DNA of 64,000 nt from Sternotherus odoratus (lineage: Eukaryota; Chordata; Testudines; Kinosternidae). The stretch covers positions 263,001 to 327,000 of the forward strand of contig JAVMKO010000006.1 of the NCBI GenBank assembly GCA_032164245.1. The letters run 5' to 3'. Under the pieces are notes generated by a model. It made no database searches, had not been told where the DNA came from, and was given only the letters and a program-made list of their open reading frames with translations. Shown here one piece after another: positions 1-11,514 of this stretch; the first letter of the stretch is position 1, and each line of letters begins with the position of its first letter. Position numbers and translations under genes: made by a program.

Positions 1-1135
1 TGGAAAGCAGCAGGCTGCTCTTCAGCCACAAAGATTTAATTTGCCAAGAAGAGTCATGAAAGAAGAGTCAAGAAAAGCAGCCAAAGCCTAAGTGAGTTTG
101 TGCTTTGCATCTCCTCGGACTACAGAGCGGAGTCCTCTTTAACCTTCCTTCACCTTTCAGAAATGACAAAGATCTTATTTTCAGCAAGAATTTATGCCAA
201 AAATATAGAAACATGAAAGGAACCATTTTCCCTTTATGAAGTATTATAATCCGGTGCAACTGATTATTAGACACAATTTCCCATACACGACTATTATAAA
301 ACATTTGTGGACCATTACAATCCTAACCATCACCTGACCACACCCTGCGAGTAGTTTCTGTAGAGATGAAAGGCAGAACTGAATTTGGAGACAAGAGCAA
401 AAGGTCAGGTGATCTCATATGATCATACAGTATGTCAATTACAGGATGAGAGACTTTTGGAGGAAAGTGGATGAGTGAAGAAAGAGCGAGTGGAATCACT
501 AAAGAGAACTTGGTCAACTCCAGTAGGGACCCACTTGTCACATTTCCCTTCATTGGCCTTTGTTCTTTTAGAAAGCACATTTCTGACTACAAAGTATCCC
601 CAGTACATGCAGCATTTTTGATTGCATTAAATATGAGAAAAAAGGCCTGTGGAGAGTGTCATTAAGATCTTAAGATAAAAAAACTAGCAGCATGTGAAGA
701 ATCTGATGGCAACCTAATGAAATGAGATGTAGATTTGCTTTGAAGTAATGTCCAGGGATATCAGCCTGGTTACTTCTATTCAGCATCTTCATAATTTATT
801 ACTGCTGACTTTTACTAATTCTTAAAAGAAAGAAAATTCTGAAGCAGGCTCACCCTTCAGATCAGAAGTGAAAGAACTTGAGCTAAACAGAGCCTTTGAA
901 AACACTAGTGCAAAGCAAAATTATATATTTAAAAATAAGTTTATTTGAACTGGATGGGGAGCTAGAAGCATCTCACCGATGATACTGTAAATGAGATTCA
1001 GGAAGAGGCATTTGCCATTGAAATTCCAATCTAACTATAGAAGAAACCTTCAGTAAGGCAGAGACTATTTAGGAAGGTGCTCAGAGAGCTTAACTCACAT
1101 TGACTTTAGACTAGTCAGGGTCAGGAACTAAAAAA
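1..1135. other. Unassigned DNA, no gene recognised
   Basis: AT-rich sequence. The short ORFs here show no recognisable domain and no pair of splice-bounded exons. I see no repeat family that I can name. It may be unique intergenic or intronic DNA. Confidence 0.5.
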
Positions 1136-1138
1136 AAA

Positions 1139-1430
1139 CACAAGAACATAAGAACTGCCGGACCGGGTCAGACCAAATGTCCATCTATCCCAGGATCCTG
1201 TCTTCCAGCTGCAGTCAATGCCAGATGCCCCAGAGCGAATGAACAGACAGGTAATCATCAAGTGATCCAGTCTGTCATCTCTTCCCAGCTTCGGGCAAAC
1301 AGAGGCTAGGGATACCTGGCTAATGGCCATTGATGGACCTATCCCCCAGGAACTTATCTAGTTCTTTTTTGCACCCTGTTACAGTCTTGGCTTTTACAAC
1401 ATCCTCTGGCAAAGAGTTCCACAGGTTGAA
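1139..1430 (-). mobile_element. CR1 LINE, 3' end fragment
   Basis: Read on the minus strand, this is the end of CR1 ORF2 followed by the CR1 3' UTR. The plus strand begins with the complement of the CR1 tail (CATAAGAAC), then the 'GGGTCAGACCAAATGTCCATC' type segment, then the complement of the last ORF2 codons ending in 'AGTTCCACAGGTTG'. The same order occurs in the better preserved copies at 10097 and 49136. It is 5'-truncated, as most CR1 copies are, and substitutions suggest moderate age. Confidence 0.85.
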
Positions 1431-1472
1431 AAGCATAAAATACTGAAATCCAAAAAAACTTGTTATGCCAGT

Positions 1473-1530
1473 AAGTTGGTCCCTATTCTATTTAGCCCAC
1501 AAGAAGTTGGTCCCTCTTCTATTTCACTTT
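1473..1530. repeat. Short tandem duplication, about 31 bp unit
   Basis: The segment AAGTTGGTCCCT followed by a TCTATTT block occurs twice, at 1473 and 1504, with small differences. It is a local duplication next to the CR1 fragment. No function is suggested. Confidence 0.55.
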
Positions 1531-2179
1531 ACAAGACAATTTCAATGATACAAAGAGCCAAATACAGCAGAGGAAGCAACCAGAGGAGATGGTGATAGTA
1601 ACATCAGTCCCTTCATGTTAATGGATGTGCTACCAGAGATGTAGAATCCACCATGACCCTTGTAAATCGCATTGGACACAAGATTGCCAGTTAGCTTTAA
1701 ATGAACCACAGGTGGATTAACAGCTGATCTGGGCTGTTTTGGAATCAGGACTGACTTTTGGAAGGGGGCATCAGCCAAGTCACACACAGCAGCCAGCAAG
1801 GATGGAGGTTAGAGCAAGAGAGAAACAGTAACTGATCATTCTCCCGATTGGGTTGGTGGCTATGTAAGGAGGAATGGGGGAAAGGAAGAGTTCTGCCTAA
1901 ATGTAAGGCAGGGCCTTCATGCTTTGCCAATGACAATGAAGCCAGAACAGGAAGAATGGAAGAAGGTTAAGGATTGTTTCATTAAGACTGTGGAGGTAAC
2001 ATGTGGCAGACGAGTGGTAAAATGGGTGTTTTCAGAGCACAAGCTGGTGGTGGAAGTTGGATGTATGGGAGAAATTAAAAAGAAAGAAAATTAGAGTTTG
2101 AGGAAGCCGATTGTGCTAATGAAACAATCAGAACTGCATACCAATCATCAAAAGAATGAGTCTAACAAAGCAGTGCTAA

Positions 2180-3270
2180 GAATCATAGAATATCAGGGTT
2201 GGAAGGGACCTCTGGAGGTATCTAGTCCAACCCCCTGCTCAAAGCAGGACCAACCGCAACTAACTCATCCCAGCCAGGGCTTTGTCAAGCCTGACCATAA
2301 AAACCTCTAAGAAAGGAGATTCCACCACCTCCCTAAGTAACCCATTCCAGTGCTTCACCACCCACCTAGTGAAAAAAGGTTTTCCTATTATCCAATCTAA
2401 ACCTTCCCAACTGCAACTTGAGACCATTACTCCTTGTTCTGTCATCTGCCACCAGTGAGAACAGTCTAGATCCATCCTCTTTGGATCCTCCTTTCAGGTA
2501 GTTGAAAGCAGCTATCAAATCCCCCCTCAGTCTTCTCTTCTGTAGACTAAACAATCCCGGTTCCCTCAGCCTCTCCTCATAAGTCACGTGCTCCAGGCCC
2601 CTAATCAATTTTGTTGCCCTCCTATGGATTCTTTCCAATTTTTCCACATCTTTCTTGTAGTGTGGGCTGCAAAACTGGACACAGTACTCCAGATGAGGCC
2701 TCACCAATGTTGAATAGAGGAGAATGATCACGTCCATTGATCTGTTGGAAATGCCCCTACTTATACAGCCCAAAATGCCATTAGCCTTCTTGGCAACAAG
2801 AGCACACTGTTGACTCATATCCAGCTTCTCAACCACTGTAACCCCTAGGTCCTTTTCTGCAGAACTGCAGCCTAGCCATTCGGTCCCTAGTCTGTAGCAG
2901 TGCATGGGATTCTTCTGTCCTAAGTGCAGAACTCTGCGCTTGTCCTTGTTGAACCTCATCACATTTTTCTGGCCCAGTCCTCTAATTTGTCTAGGTCCCT
3001 CTGTATCCTGTCCCTGCTCTCCAGTGTATCTACCACTCCTCCCAGTTTAGTGTCATCTGCAAACTTGCTGAGGGTGCAGTCCACACCATCCGCCAGATCA
3101 TTGATAAATATATTGAATAAAACTGGCCACAGGACCGACCCTTGGGGCACTCCACTTGATACTGGCTGCCAACTAGACATGGAGCCACTGATCACTACCC
3201 ATTGAGCCCGACGATCCAGTCAGCTTTCTATCCACTTTATGGTCCATTCATCCAGTCCCACATCTAGGAA
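2180..3270 (-). mobile_element. CR1 LINE, 5'-truncated, RT-to-3' end
   Basis: The minus strand carries the C-terminal half of CR1 ORF2. One frame (3195 down to 2959) has the reverse transcriptase B motif GVPQGSVL and C motif [10 protein letters not shown] second frame (2962 down to 2366) has the post-RT region with [20 protein letters not shown] and the final NRKTFFH stretch. The two frames overlap by a few bases, so a frameshift separates them. The left edge holds the CR1 terminal hairpin region (complement of TTCCAACCCTGATATTCTATG). The copy is dead but moderately preserved and contains no endonuclease. Confidence 0.93.
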
Positions 3271-3837
3271 CAAAGAGCATAGGCCATACTAACAGGATGG
3301 GGGGGGCAGTGACTCTGAAAAAGAGTTAGAAGTCATGGTATATAATGAGCTCCCAGAATGACCATGTGAACCATGGCCAACAAACCATCCCAGCCCGCCA
3401 GCGGATTTCCCGGACAGGCCGCGTGCCAAAGGTTGCCAATCCCTGCTCTTGTTGATTCACAGTTATGGGAGTTGAAGCAAGAGCTAATTCAGGGAAGTCC
3501 TATGGCTTGTGTTCCTCAGGAAGGTAGATTAAGAATGATTGCAACGGTCCTTCTGGCCTTAGGTATCTCTGAATCATGATCACCGCTGGAGCTCTGGCCT
3601 GGAGAGCACAATGGGCACATTTGTGAGGAAAATCATTTGTTTTTCAGCATTGTAGATTTTGAGGCCAGATGGAACGTGTCACTGCATTTCAGTTTAAAAC
3701 ACAGAGTTTGTCATCACAATATAAAGAGTTAAGGAAAGAGATGTGAAAGAAGTACCATATACTTGTAATGTAAGACTAGCACTGCTGTTTGGAACAGCCT
3801 TTGTATTGCTGTATCATCAGATGAATCATTAAAGTGA

Positions 3838-3925
3838 CCGTGGAGCTGATCCAAAGCCCACTCTAATCTTGGGAGCCTTTCCCGTGACTTCAATGGGCTT
3901 CAGATCAGATCCTATAATAAGAAGA
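3838..3925. repeat. Old dispersed repeat fragment (tentative)
   Basis: A segment containing 'GACTTCAATGGGCTTCAGATCAG' like text resembles a diffuse repeat common in sauropsid genomes. Only the core is present, and I cannot assign a class. Confidence 0.3.
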
Positions 3926-3956
3926 GGATAGACTCTTCAGGTGTTTGATTTACATA

Positions 3957-4206
3957 GGCTATGTCTACACTTCAAATGTCACAGTGGCCTGCAGCTGCAC
4001 CGTTCCCCTTTAGTGTAGGCACAGGGACAGGAGGGGATCTTCTCCTGCTGTAATAAATCCACCTTCCCAAGAGGTGGCAGTTTGGAAGCATTCTTTCATT
4101 GACTTAGCACTGTCTACACAGGGATTTAGACTGGCTACATGAATATGTTTGCAGGTGTGGATTTTTCAGCTAGGTCAATGTAATTGTCTAATGTAGATCA
4201 GCCCTT
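3957..4206. repeat. MITE-like dispersed repeat with imperfect terminal inverted repeats
   Basis: It begins GGCTATGTCTACACT and ends with TGTAGATCAGCCC, whose complement GGGCTGATCTACA is an imperfect match to the start. The interior has palindromic blocks and a second TGTCTACAC motif. The layout fits a non-autonomous DNA transposon. A piece of what appears to be the same family is at 21722-21840. No target duplication could be fixed. Confidence 0.5.
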
Positions 4207-6512
4207 AGCTTTTCTAAGTGTCACTACTGTTGAGTAAGTCTAATTATCCTACTTCAAGCCCCAAACTATTACATGAACTGAATGATTTGAATAACAGTTC
4301 TGTATTTCGTTGTTTTCTGTTGATCACAAATTTCAATCTTTTTTTGGATTTCTTCAGTAATATATATTTAAAAAATAATTATAGGGACAAAAATGATTTT
4401 TTTGAAAAAAATCAACCATTTCTCACATACATTAAGTAATTTTTATTATATTCTAAGAAACTGAAGGAGTTTTGTTGTTGTTTTTTAAATAGTAGGGGTG
4501 TTTTTATGAATATTTTTAAAAGACAGGGGTTCACCAATACAATGATGCGATTCTATGGCTAAAATGCACTGCTGCTATGATATAAAAATCAAATTTTATA
4601 AAGTTACAATTTTTGACCATTTTTTTTTCTTTTTGCAAGACCCACATTTTGAATTCTAACTAACAGAAAAGAATGGCATGTGAACCTGCACAGGGCTTTC
4701 TGTAGTGGATTATAATACCTTTGAAGAAGATTTATTTAAACTGAAATGATGTTCACACATTGACCCAAATGCATATTCCAAACTGTCAAATGTTTGCAGT
4801 GATGAATACATAAATGTCAGTATGAATTATATTCTGAATCTTGAGTTTATTTTTAAAATATAACTATAGTTCAACGTAAAGGGACATGCATGACTATTGT
4901 AATAAAGAACGGAACATGAAAAGATGCAGACATTGCAAAACAAAACAAAACAAACCCACCTTTTTCTTCTCTCCCCCCCCCCCCTTCCCTGCACACATAA
5001 ACTCCTTTTCATCTAGCTGGTTTCTCTCCTGTTTGAAAGAAGAGAACAGCTTTTTTGCCATAAAACATGCCTTCACTGGGCCCTTTTAACAACCCTGAAC
5101 TCACTGGATCAGGCCTGCACACGGAGAAAACAGAAGTGATGTGATAAAGATGGGCAGTGCTACTTGCTGGAGATTACAGAGGGATGTGTCTCACTTCTCC
5201 CCAGATGGTGGTATTGACTCAAGATCGAGGATGAACATTTTCAGAAGTGACTAGGGATTTGGGATACTCAGGCTGAGGCTCCTTTAGTACAGGCTGGATT
5301 TTCATAAAGTGCTGATGACCCAGCCTCTCAAATCAGGCCCCGTGAAAGTCTCACGCAGGATACCCACAAGCACTAATTAGTTTTGAAACTCTTGTCTTTT
5401 GACTGTTAGAAGGTCTGCACATGCCTTGACCAAGGCAGTTTTACAATAAAACTACACAGTGGTTGTAGAATGATGCCTGCAGCTGCACCTGGGGCTAGCT
5501 AGCTCAGTCTCCAGGCAGACTAATGAACATACGTGAGCTACAGCTGAATCCTGCCTGGCAGGATGACCCGCCTGACTGCTGATAGGAACCAGCAAGCCAG
5601 CTCTTAAGCCCAGCAGCAGCAGGCGCTGGACACTCAATGCTTACACCTGTAGCTGCGATCACTGCTGTACCTGCCTTATTCTCAGTCCTGCTCCAGCCTT
5701 GTTCCTAGCCTTGCTCCAGGCCTGTTCCTGCCTTGCTCCCCTGCTCAGTTCCTGACTCCAGCTCCCACCCTTGGCTCTGACTCCTGGTTCTTGTCCCTAG
5801 CTCTGAGCACTAGCCACTGTTCTGACTAGTAGGGCTGACTGTCCATGGCCTGGTTGTGGACAGATGGAAAGTTGATAACTGAAGGGAGCAAAGACACCGC
5901 ACTGACCTCCTTGAAAACTCCCTTTAAAACTCACTTCTGCCATGGAGAATGTCTGATGAGAGAAGTGCAGGTGATCTGTGATTGGCCAGGGGCTAGAATT
6001 TCATCCCAAATGTATCAATCCCTTGAGATAATTTAACAGTCATAGTCTCTTCTGTAACCAACACAGATACAGGGATTTCAAAACCCTTCACCAACATCCT
6101 CTCCCTATTTTGACTGCAACAAATAACTGTACCCATCCCATTGGAGGAAATAATGTTTTATATAAATTTGTACACACATTACATTAGGTGTATCATTGTG
6201 TTAGGCAGAAATTGTCGGCTTTTCAAATCAGAAGGCTCCCTGGGGAAAGGGGAGGCCAAAAATACTTTGTTAGATATGGCCTGGGATAACAGTCCCAGAG
6301 GTCAGCCAGCCACAGGGCTTTGAAAAGGACATTTGCCTTCATTACAAAAGGGACTGGTGACAGAGAGAATTTACATTTCAGTTTGCGAGGTTGGGATATT
6401 AACCACTTAGCTATAATAAATAATACTGGAAAATAATTACTTTTTCTGTTCCCCAAAACGTAGGCTTGTCTTCCTGATTAAATTAGTCATGAGTCAAGGT
6501 GCACTTCCACTG
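4207..6512. other. Unassigned DNA; possible degraded LTR-like stretch at 5440-5840
   Basis: Mostly AT-rich DNA without recognisable coding potential. It includes a 12-base C run near 4974. The portion 5440-5840 is CT-rich with repeated 'TTCCT-CCTTGCTCC' like blocks, reminiscent of the downstream part of some reptile LTRs. No terminal TG...CA pair or target duplication was found. Low-confidence fragments of diffuse repeats occur near 5260-5360. Confidence 0.35.
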
Positions 6513-6605
6513 CTTGCATCCGACGAAGTGGGTATTAGCCCACGAAAGCTTATGCTTCAAAACTTTATAGTTAGTCTTTAAGGTGCCACAGGACTTTGTT
6601 ACTTC
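6513..6605 (+). repeat. Half copy of dispersed palindromic repeat
   Basis: It contains GACGAAGTGGGTATTAGCCC, then CACGAAAGCTTATGCTTC and TTAGTCTTTAAGGTGCCACA. The same words occur at 38501-38665, where both arms of a hairpin are present, and in opposite orientation at 34960-35048. This copy preserves only the right half. Confidence 0.65.
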
Positions 6606-7127
6606 ATGATTAAAGTAATGAACACGGGCCATACACACAGCCAGACTCCGGCAGTCCTCAAACCCAGGCCAGTTGGTGCCACTACTCAATGAGGTGAAGG
6701 AGGGACTTTGGAAGGTGTCAGAAATAGCAGGCTATTATCCTCGTTTTGAACCAACACTAACTGATCACTACCACTACAGAAAGCCAGTGTGTTACACAGG
6801 GATATTCACCTGTGATCTCTCCAGGTACTTCTCGCCGAAGTACTCTGTGGTACTCTCCACATTAGTGTTCCTTCTCACAATTAATTACAAGAAATGGAAA
6901 ACCCACATTGCAAAGCACTGCATTGGTAGATCAAAAGAAAACATGACAGAACACTGATAGTAACATCTTTTGCTGTTGGACTATGTACTAAAAATGAGGG
7001 AAATTAATTCAAAACAGGGGTGGCTCATATTCAGTTATTTCTCTTTTCCTGGTGATCATCAAAGTGACCTAACTTGTTGATCTAGGCTTGGACCTACTGT
7101 TTAGAGTTAAAGGACCATGACCAAGTA

Positions 7128-8119
7128 CAGTAAAACCTCGATATAACGGACTAATTCGGGTGAGGGGGTGTCCGTTAAAGCCGAAAGTCCGTTATTTAAT
7201 AATAAAAAAAAAACCCAAGCTGTCGGAGCAGCAGCCCGCCCAATTAGTCCGTTATATCGAGGTTTTACATTTAACTATCATATTAGAACAGCCGAAAAGC
7301 CACCGATTTTTTTTAAAAATCAAAACTTCAGCCGCCGCCCGGGGAGCGCGGCTCGAGCCTCGCTCCCCGGGGCTCGAGCCGCCGTGCTCCTTGGAGCTCC
7401 ATCTGCTGCCTGGGGAGCGCAGCTCGATCCGCATTCCCCGGGGCTCAGGGCTCACTCCCCAGGGCTCGGGGCTCCAGCCGCCGCGCTCCCCGGGGCTCGC
7501 GGCTCCAGCTGGCTGCCGGGACCCGGGCGGCAGGCGGGAGCCGGCAGCCAGCCCGCCTGCAGGCGGGACCCGGGTGGGAGCCGGCAGCCAGCCAGCCCGC
7601 CCGCTGCCTGGACCCGGGCGGCAGCGGGGAGCTGGCACTCAGCCCGCCCGCTGCCTGGACCCGGGCGGCAGCGGGGAGCTGGCAGTCAGCCCACCGGCTG
7701 CCTGGACCCAGGCGGCAGCGGGGAGCCGGCAGTCAGCCCGCCCGCTGCCTAGACCCGGGCGGCTGCGGGGAGCCGGCAGTCAGCCCACCGGCTGCCTGGA
7801 CCCGGGCGGCAGCGGGGAGCCGGCAGTCAGCCCGCCCGCTGCCTGGACCCCGGCCGCAGCGGGGAGCCGGCAGTCAGCCCGCCCGCTGCCTGGACCCCGG
7901 CGGCAGAGGGGAGCCGGCAGTCAGCCCGCCCGCTGCCTGGACCCCGGCGGCAGAGGGGAGCCGGCAGTCAGCCCACCCGCAGCTCCAACCCCGGCGGCAG
8001 CGGGGAGCCGGCAGTCAGCCCGCACAAACGGATTTCAGATGCATCAGACTTTCTGAAAAATTTTGTCCGTTGCATCCGAAGTCTGTTAAATGGAGATCCG
8101 TTAAATCGAGGTTTCACTG
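7128..8119 (+). mobile_element. Tigger/pogo-like non-autonomous DNA transposon with minisatellite interior
   Basis: Terminal inverted repeats: left CAGTAAAACCTCGATATAAC, right the complement of CAGTGAAACCTCGATTTAAC. A TA dinucleotide flanks each end (7126-7127 and 8120-8121), as expected for Tc1/mariner-superfamily insertion. A second internal inverted copy of the left terminus ends at 7268 and perfectly mirrors 27 bases of the left end, so a roughly 140-bp MITE-like unit forms the left shoulder. The rest is GC-rich, CpG-rich DNA plus a 47-bp tandem repeat. There is no transposase. The second family member is at 43405, in the opposite orientation. Confidence 0.85.
7600..8022 (+). repeat. 47-bp GC-rich minisatellite, about nine units
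   Basis: The word TGCCTGGACCC (or a close variant) recurs at 47-base spacing: about 7605, 7652, 7699 and 7746, and onward to about 8000. Each unit contains CCGGGCGGCAGCGGGGAGC and GGCAGTCAGCCCGCCCGC. The unit is not a multiple of three, so the long open frames across it cycle through three frames and are not genes. CpG sites are largely intact, which suggests a young or unmethylated array. Confidence 0.9.
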
Positions 8120-8121
8120 TA

Positions 8122-9757
8122 TGCAGAGACGGCACCAACCTGCTGCACAGCTCTGGGATAAGAGAGCAGAACGTAGCTGGACATTGCTGGACTCACAGTA
8201 TTTGATCTAGGAAGGTTTATAAGCACATTGAAATGTGAACCTTACATTTGAGAACTGGAGCAACAAGGACGATGTAGAACAGTGAGAAACTTCTGCATGA
8301 CTGGAATCCTGCATGTCACATAGGAGATTTGTCAATACAGCGGGAAAAACCCGACAAAGTGCAAGAACTCGAGATATGTCACTTGGTAAATATAAATAAT
8401 GTTTTCATAAAACATAGCAAATATATTCTTGCTCATCCCCCTGTTGTGCCTGGTAATGTATTGAAACCCAAAGAGAAGAGCTTTAAGTAACCAAATACCA
8501 GCTTAACCCTAAATAATCCTCCAACACTGAACAAAAACAGTTTAAGCTCCACAGAAAGAGCAGAACATTCAAACCAGAAACCCATTTAGTTTGATGTTAG
8601 CTAGGAACCTGCTGATAATGTAAATTACACCCAGTTACCAGCCAGGCAGACCCCACAGAGACCAACTAGTTAACCTAGGCTGGTCTGGCTGATAGCCTGG
8701 TGCACATGCCCTGGCAGCAATTTCCCATGCCACAGCCCAGTTACAGCCCCTGGTGTTGGTGAGGCAATGTGAGGGACAGGGCACCCCCTCCAGAAGATAC
8801 CCCTGTAGAGCAGGCCTTCCCCATGGCCTCACATCTTTCCCCTATATACGGGGGTTGGAAAAGCCCAGGAGTGGGTGAGTGAAGGTGTGTGTGTGTGAGC
8901 GTGAGAGTGTGAGTGATACACTTGTGTGGCAAGGCTTCCTCATGGCCTCAGTGTTGTACCTGCACCCCTTGGGGGGAGGCATGGGAAGTGTGATAACAGC
9001 AGAGGTAAGGTTATTCCCCTCTCTCTTTTGCAGAGCTCACATCCTTTCTTTCCTTCTATTCTCTCTCCTCCTCCTTCCCCAGTGCATCCTGGGACCTGTA
9101 GCTCATGGAGTCAAGAGTACAGGAGCTACCTAGGAACAAACTCCAACACAAACTGAAGGAGCTATCAGCACCTAGCTGGATATAGCACTCCGGGCTTTTC
9201 CAGAGAGGTGGAAGCGATGTGGGGGAAATATTCCTGCTGGTGTCCTGGGCAGCTTCTTAACTCCTCCAAGGGAGGTGCAGTCAGTCAATGGAATGAACTC
9301 AACAAGTGTTGCCAAAGCATAGGAAAAAAACAGACACCTCAGTCATCTGCCAGAAGCATGTGTGACTAACCCAGGCCAGGTCAGACACTGACATTTGGGG
9401 CTGTTCCCTTAGGGCCCTTTATTAACCAGATGTATTCCTGACTGGGTGCCGTGCCATGCCATCTCTCTCCGGTCTCAGGCGTGGCTTTTCCTAGGTGCCT
9501 TTCAATGTGTAGCCTGCCACCCCATTTCAGAGAGATGAGTTTCAACCTTGCTTACAAAGTCATGCCAGTTCACAGAGGAAAGGAAAACGGAGGGGACCAC
9601 GAGCCTGAGTTAGGAAAGCAATGCCTGCACCCTACTGCAATCTGTGAAGGCTCAGCACATGGAGAATACTTTGCTAGATGGCTCTCATCATACATTCAAG
9701 TGCTCTCCTGAATCGGGGCCTGAATCTGTGCAGGAAGAGATAGAAGTGGCAGGGTAT

Positions 9758-9761
<4 letters not shown>
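8122..9761. other. Unassigned DNA
   Basis: No gene or named repeat seen. It includes a short impure GT/GA tract near 8886-8925. ORFs up to about 85 codons lie here, but none shows a domain, and none has a neighbour suggesting an exon. Confidence 0.45.

Positions 9762-9823
<62 letters not shown>
9762..9823 (+). repeat. (AG)n microsatellite, about 31 units
   Basis: An uninterrupted AG dinucleotide run of about 62 bases. It creates a meaningless Arg-Glu repeat in one open frame. It is likely polymorphic. Confidence 0.97.
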
Positions 9824-9825
<2 letters not shown>

Positions 9826-10054
9826 AAATACGGAGGCACACAGTTACGGTGCCTCAGGAAAGGAGAGCTGAAGGAGCACCACTGTGCTTTATTGACTGCT
9901 CTTTCCTAAGCACCGTAATGTCCTTACAATCTAGCCTAGCCTGGACACATGCATGAGAAATCAGTCAGGCCAGGGATGCCTGCTGTGAAGGTAGAGCTGT
10001 CTTATTCTACAACAGAAAGGGAAGACAACAACACAGAGAGGAAGAGTGTCCCAG

Positions 10055-10445
10055 GTTCCAAGGCCAGAAGGAAACACTGTGATCATTTAGTCTGACATAA
10101 GAACATAAGCACATAAGAACGGCCATACTGGGTCAGACCAAAGGTCCATCTAGCCCAGCATCCTGTCTACCGACAGTGGCCAATGCCAGGTGCCCCGGAG
10201 TGAGTGAACCTAACAGGTATGATCGAGCGATCTCTCTCCTGCCATCCATCACCCCCCTCTGACAGACAGAGGCTAGGGACACCATTCATTACCCATCCCG
10301 GCTAATAGCCATTTATGGACTTAGACTCCATGAATTTATCCAGCTCTCTTTTAAACCCTGTTATAGTCCTAGCCTTCACAGCCTCCTCAGGTAAGGAGTT
10401 CCACAGGTTGACCTCCTGTGTTATGCAGGCTAAAGGACTCCCAAA
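10055..10445 (-). mobile_element. Older CR1 split by a younger CR1
   Basis: Outer element: 'AAGGCCAGAAGGAAACACTGTG...TAGTCTGAC' (10055-10096) continues at about 10413 as 'CTCCTGTGTTATGCAGGC', the usual next words of an old CR1 tail read on the minus strand. Between them lies a younger CR1 (10097-10410). This places the older fragment as the target. Confidence 0.7.
10097..10410 (-). mobile_element. Young CR1 3' end, nested
   Basis: The plus strand starts with copies of ATAAGAAC (complement of the CR1 tail repeat), then the 'GGCCATACTGGGTCAGACCA' segment, and stops in the last ORF2 codons (AGTTCCACAGGTTGAC). Short TGAC words at both junctions (10093-10096 and 10409-10412) are compatible with a small target duplication. 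It closely matches the 3' ends at 26050-26257 and 47483-47690. Confidence 0.85.
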
Positions 10446-10446
10446 A

Positions 10447-10528
10447 CTGCAGACAGGATTCAAACCTGTACAGGCAAACCCCAGTGGATTTAAAGCCCAA
10501 TACCTTAAGCACTCAGCTAGGAAATGAT
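10447..10528 (-). pseudogene. tRNA-Ser-like pseudogene
   Basis: On the minus strand the order is a D-arm (AGCTGAGTGCTTAAGG), an anticodon arm with loop CTTTAAA, a long variable arm (GGGGTTTGCC), and a T-arm with GGTTTGAATCC. A long variable arm is typical of class II tRNAs, and the words match vertebrate tRNA-Ser best. The anticodon reads TTA, which would decode UAA, and the acceptor strands do not pair, so it is not a working gene. It could be an isolated pseudogene or the head of a degraded SINE. No terminator-like T run was required for this call. Confidence 0.6.
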
Positions 10529-11514
10529 ACAGCCACTTTTACTCTCTCCACTAAGGAAGCAGAGAGATTTGAGCTCACAACCACCACCACTGGAAGCACG
10601 AACTGTAACCCTATGCAACCAAGCCACTTTGTCCTCCTCCCACAGGTGGATTAGAAGGATCTCTTTCCTGCAACTCCACCTCAACCCCAGCAGCATGAAG
10701 GGGAAAAATGCAGCAAAATGTATTTTTCCTCTTTCCTGATTTTCCAGTGTTGAGTCTGGTGGAGATAAACGCAGGCACTCTGCTGAATCCTAGGAAAGAA
10801 GTCCTTACTCCTTGTAATCCTCCCATTTCTTTGTTGTAAGGTGAGGATCATTGTCAATCACTTTCCCAGCTTTGCTTGTTTTTCTTTCTACACAACAGAT
10901 TTCATAATATCACAAACACTTGGCTCAGCTTCAGGGTATTAAAGGGTGCTCTCAGATGGTGCACGGGAACAAGATTCTCACTATTCCTCTTATTCTTCAT
11001 CGTGGTTACAAGTAGCAGCTGTTGTCTTGCATGATCTGTGAGTACTATTTTGCTCCACATCCATATGTATTGAGATTGTTATATGAAGCTATGTAATTAT
11101 TCTCCACTTTCCTAGGCAGATGGAATGTAACTTTAAATTGTATCCTGTGTACACACTTGTTCATCATCCTTTATTCAATTTCAACAATCTGAAAGGCTGC
11201 TGGAAGTGACTCTGGTTTGTGTTAGCACTAATTGCAGAGTTCAGTGATAGTGGTGAAATCTCCATCAGCTCCTTTCGTTTGTTACAAACTGATGGGAACA
11301 TGTGAGACAGCAACAAATGAAGGCACCTTGTTTCTCAAAGCTTCCTTGTTTTCCTTCCTTTCCTAACTGTTTCTGAATCTTCAAAAACCCACAGAAGGCA
11401 CTTTCTCTGCATGCAATACTGAGTGGTAATGAAATGTAACACTGTATGAAAACTGTGTCTGTAGCACTATAGAAAATCATATTTATGGCTAATTACATTT
11501 TGTGCATGCAGCTT

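Noticed and set aside
7600..8022. CRISPR-like array
   Set aside because: Units are directly adjacent 47-bp repeats with no unique spacers, in a eukaryotic genome; it is a minisatellite.
7160..8056. 298-codon Pro/Arg/Gly-rich ORF and its companions on both strands
   Set aside because: It runs across the 47-bp minisatellite of a MITE. The unit is not a multiple of three, the protein has no domain, and all frames stay open because of GC content.
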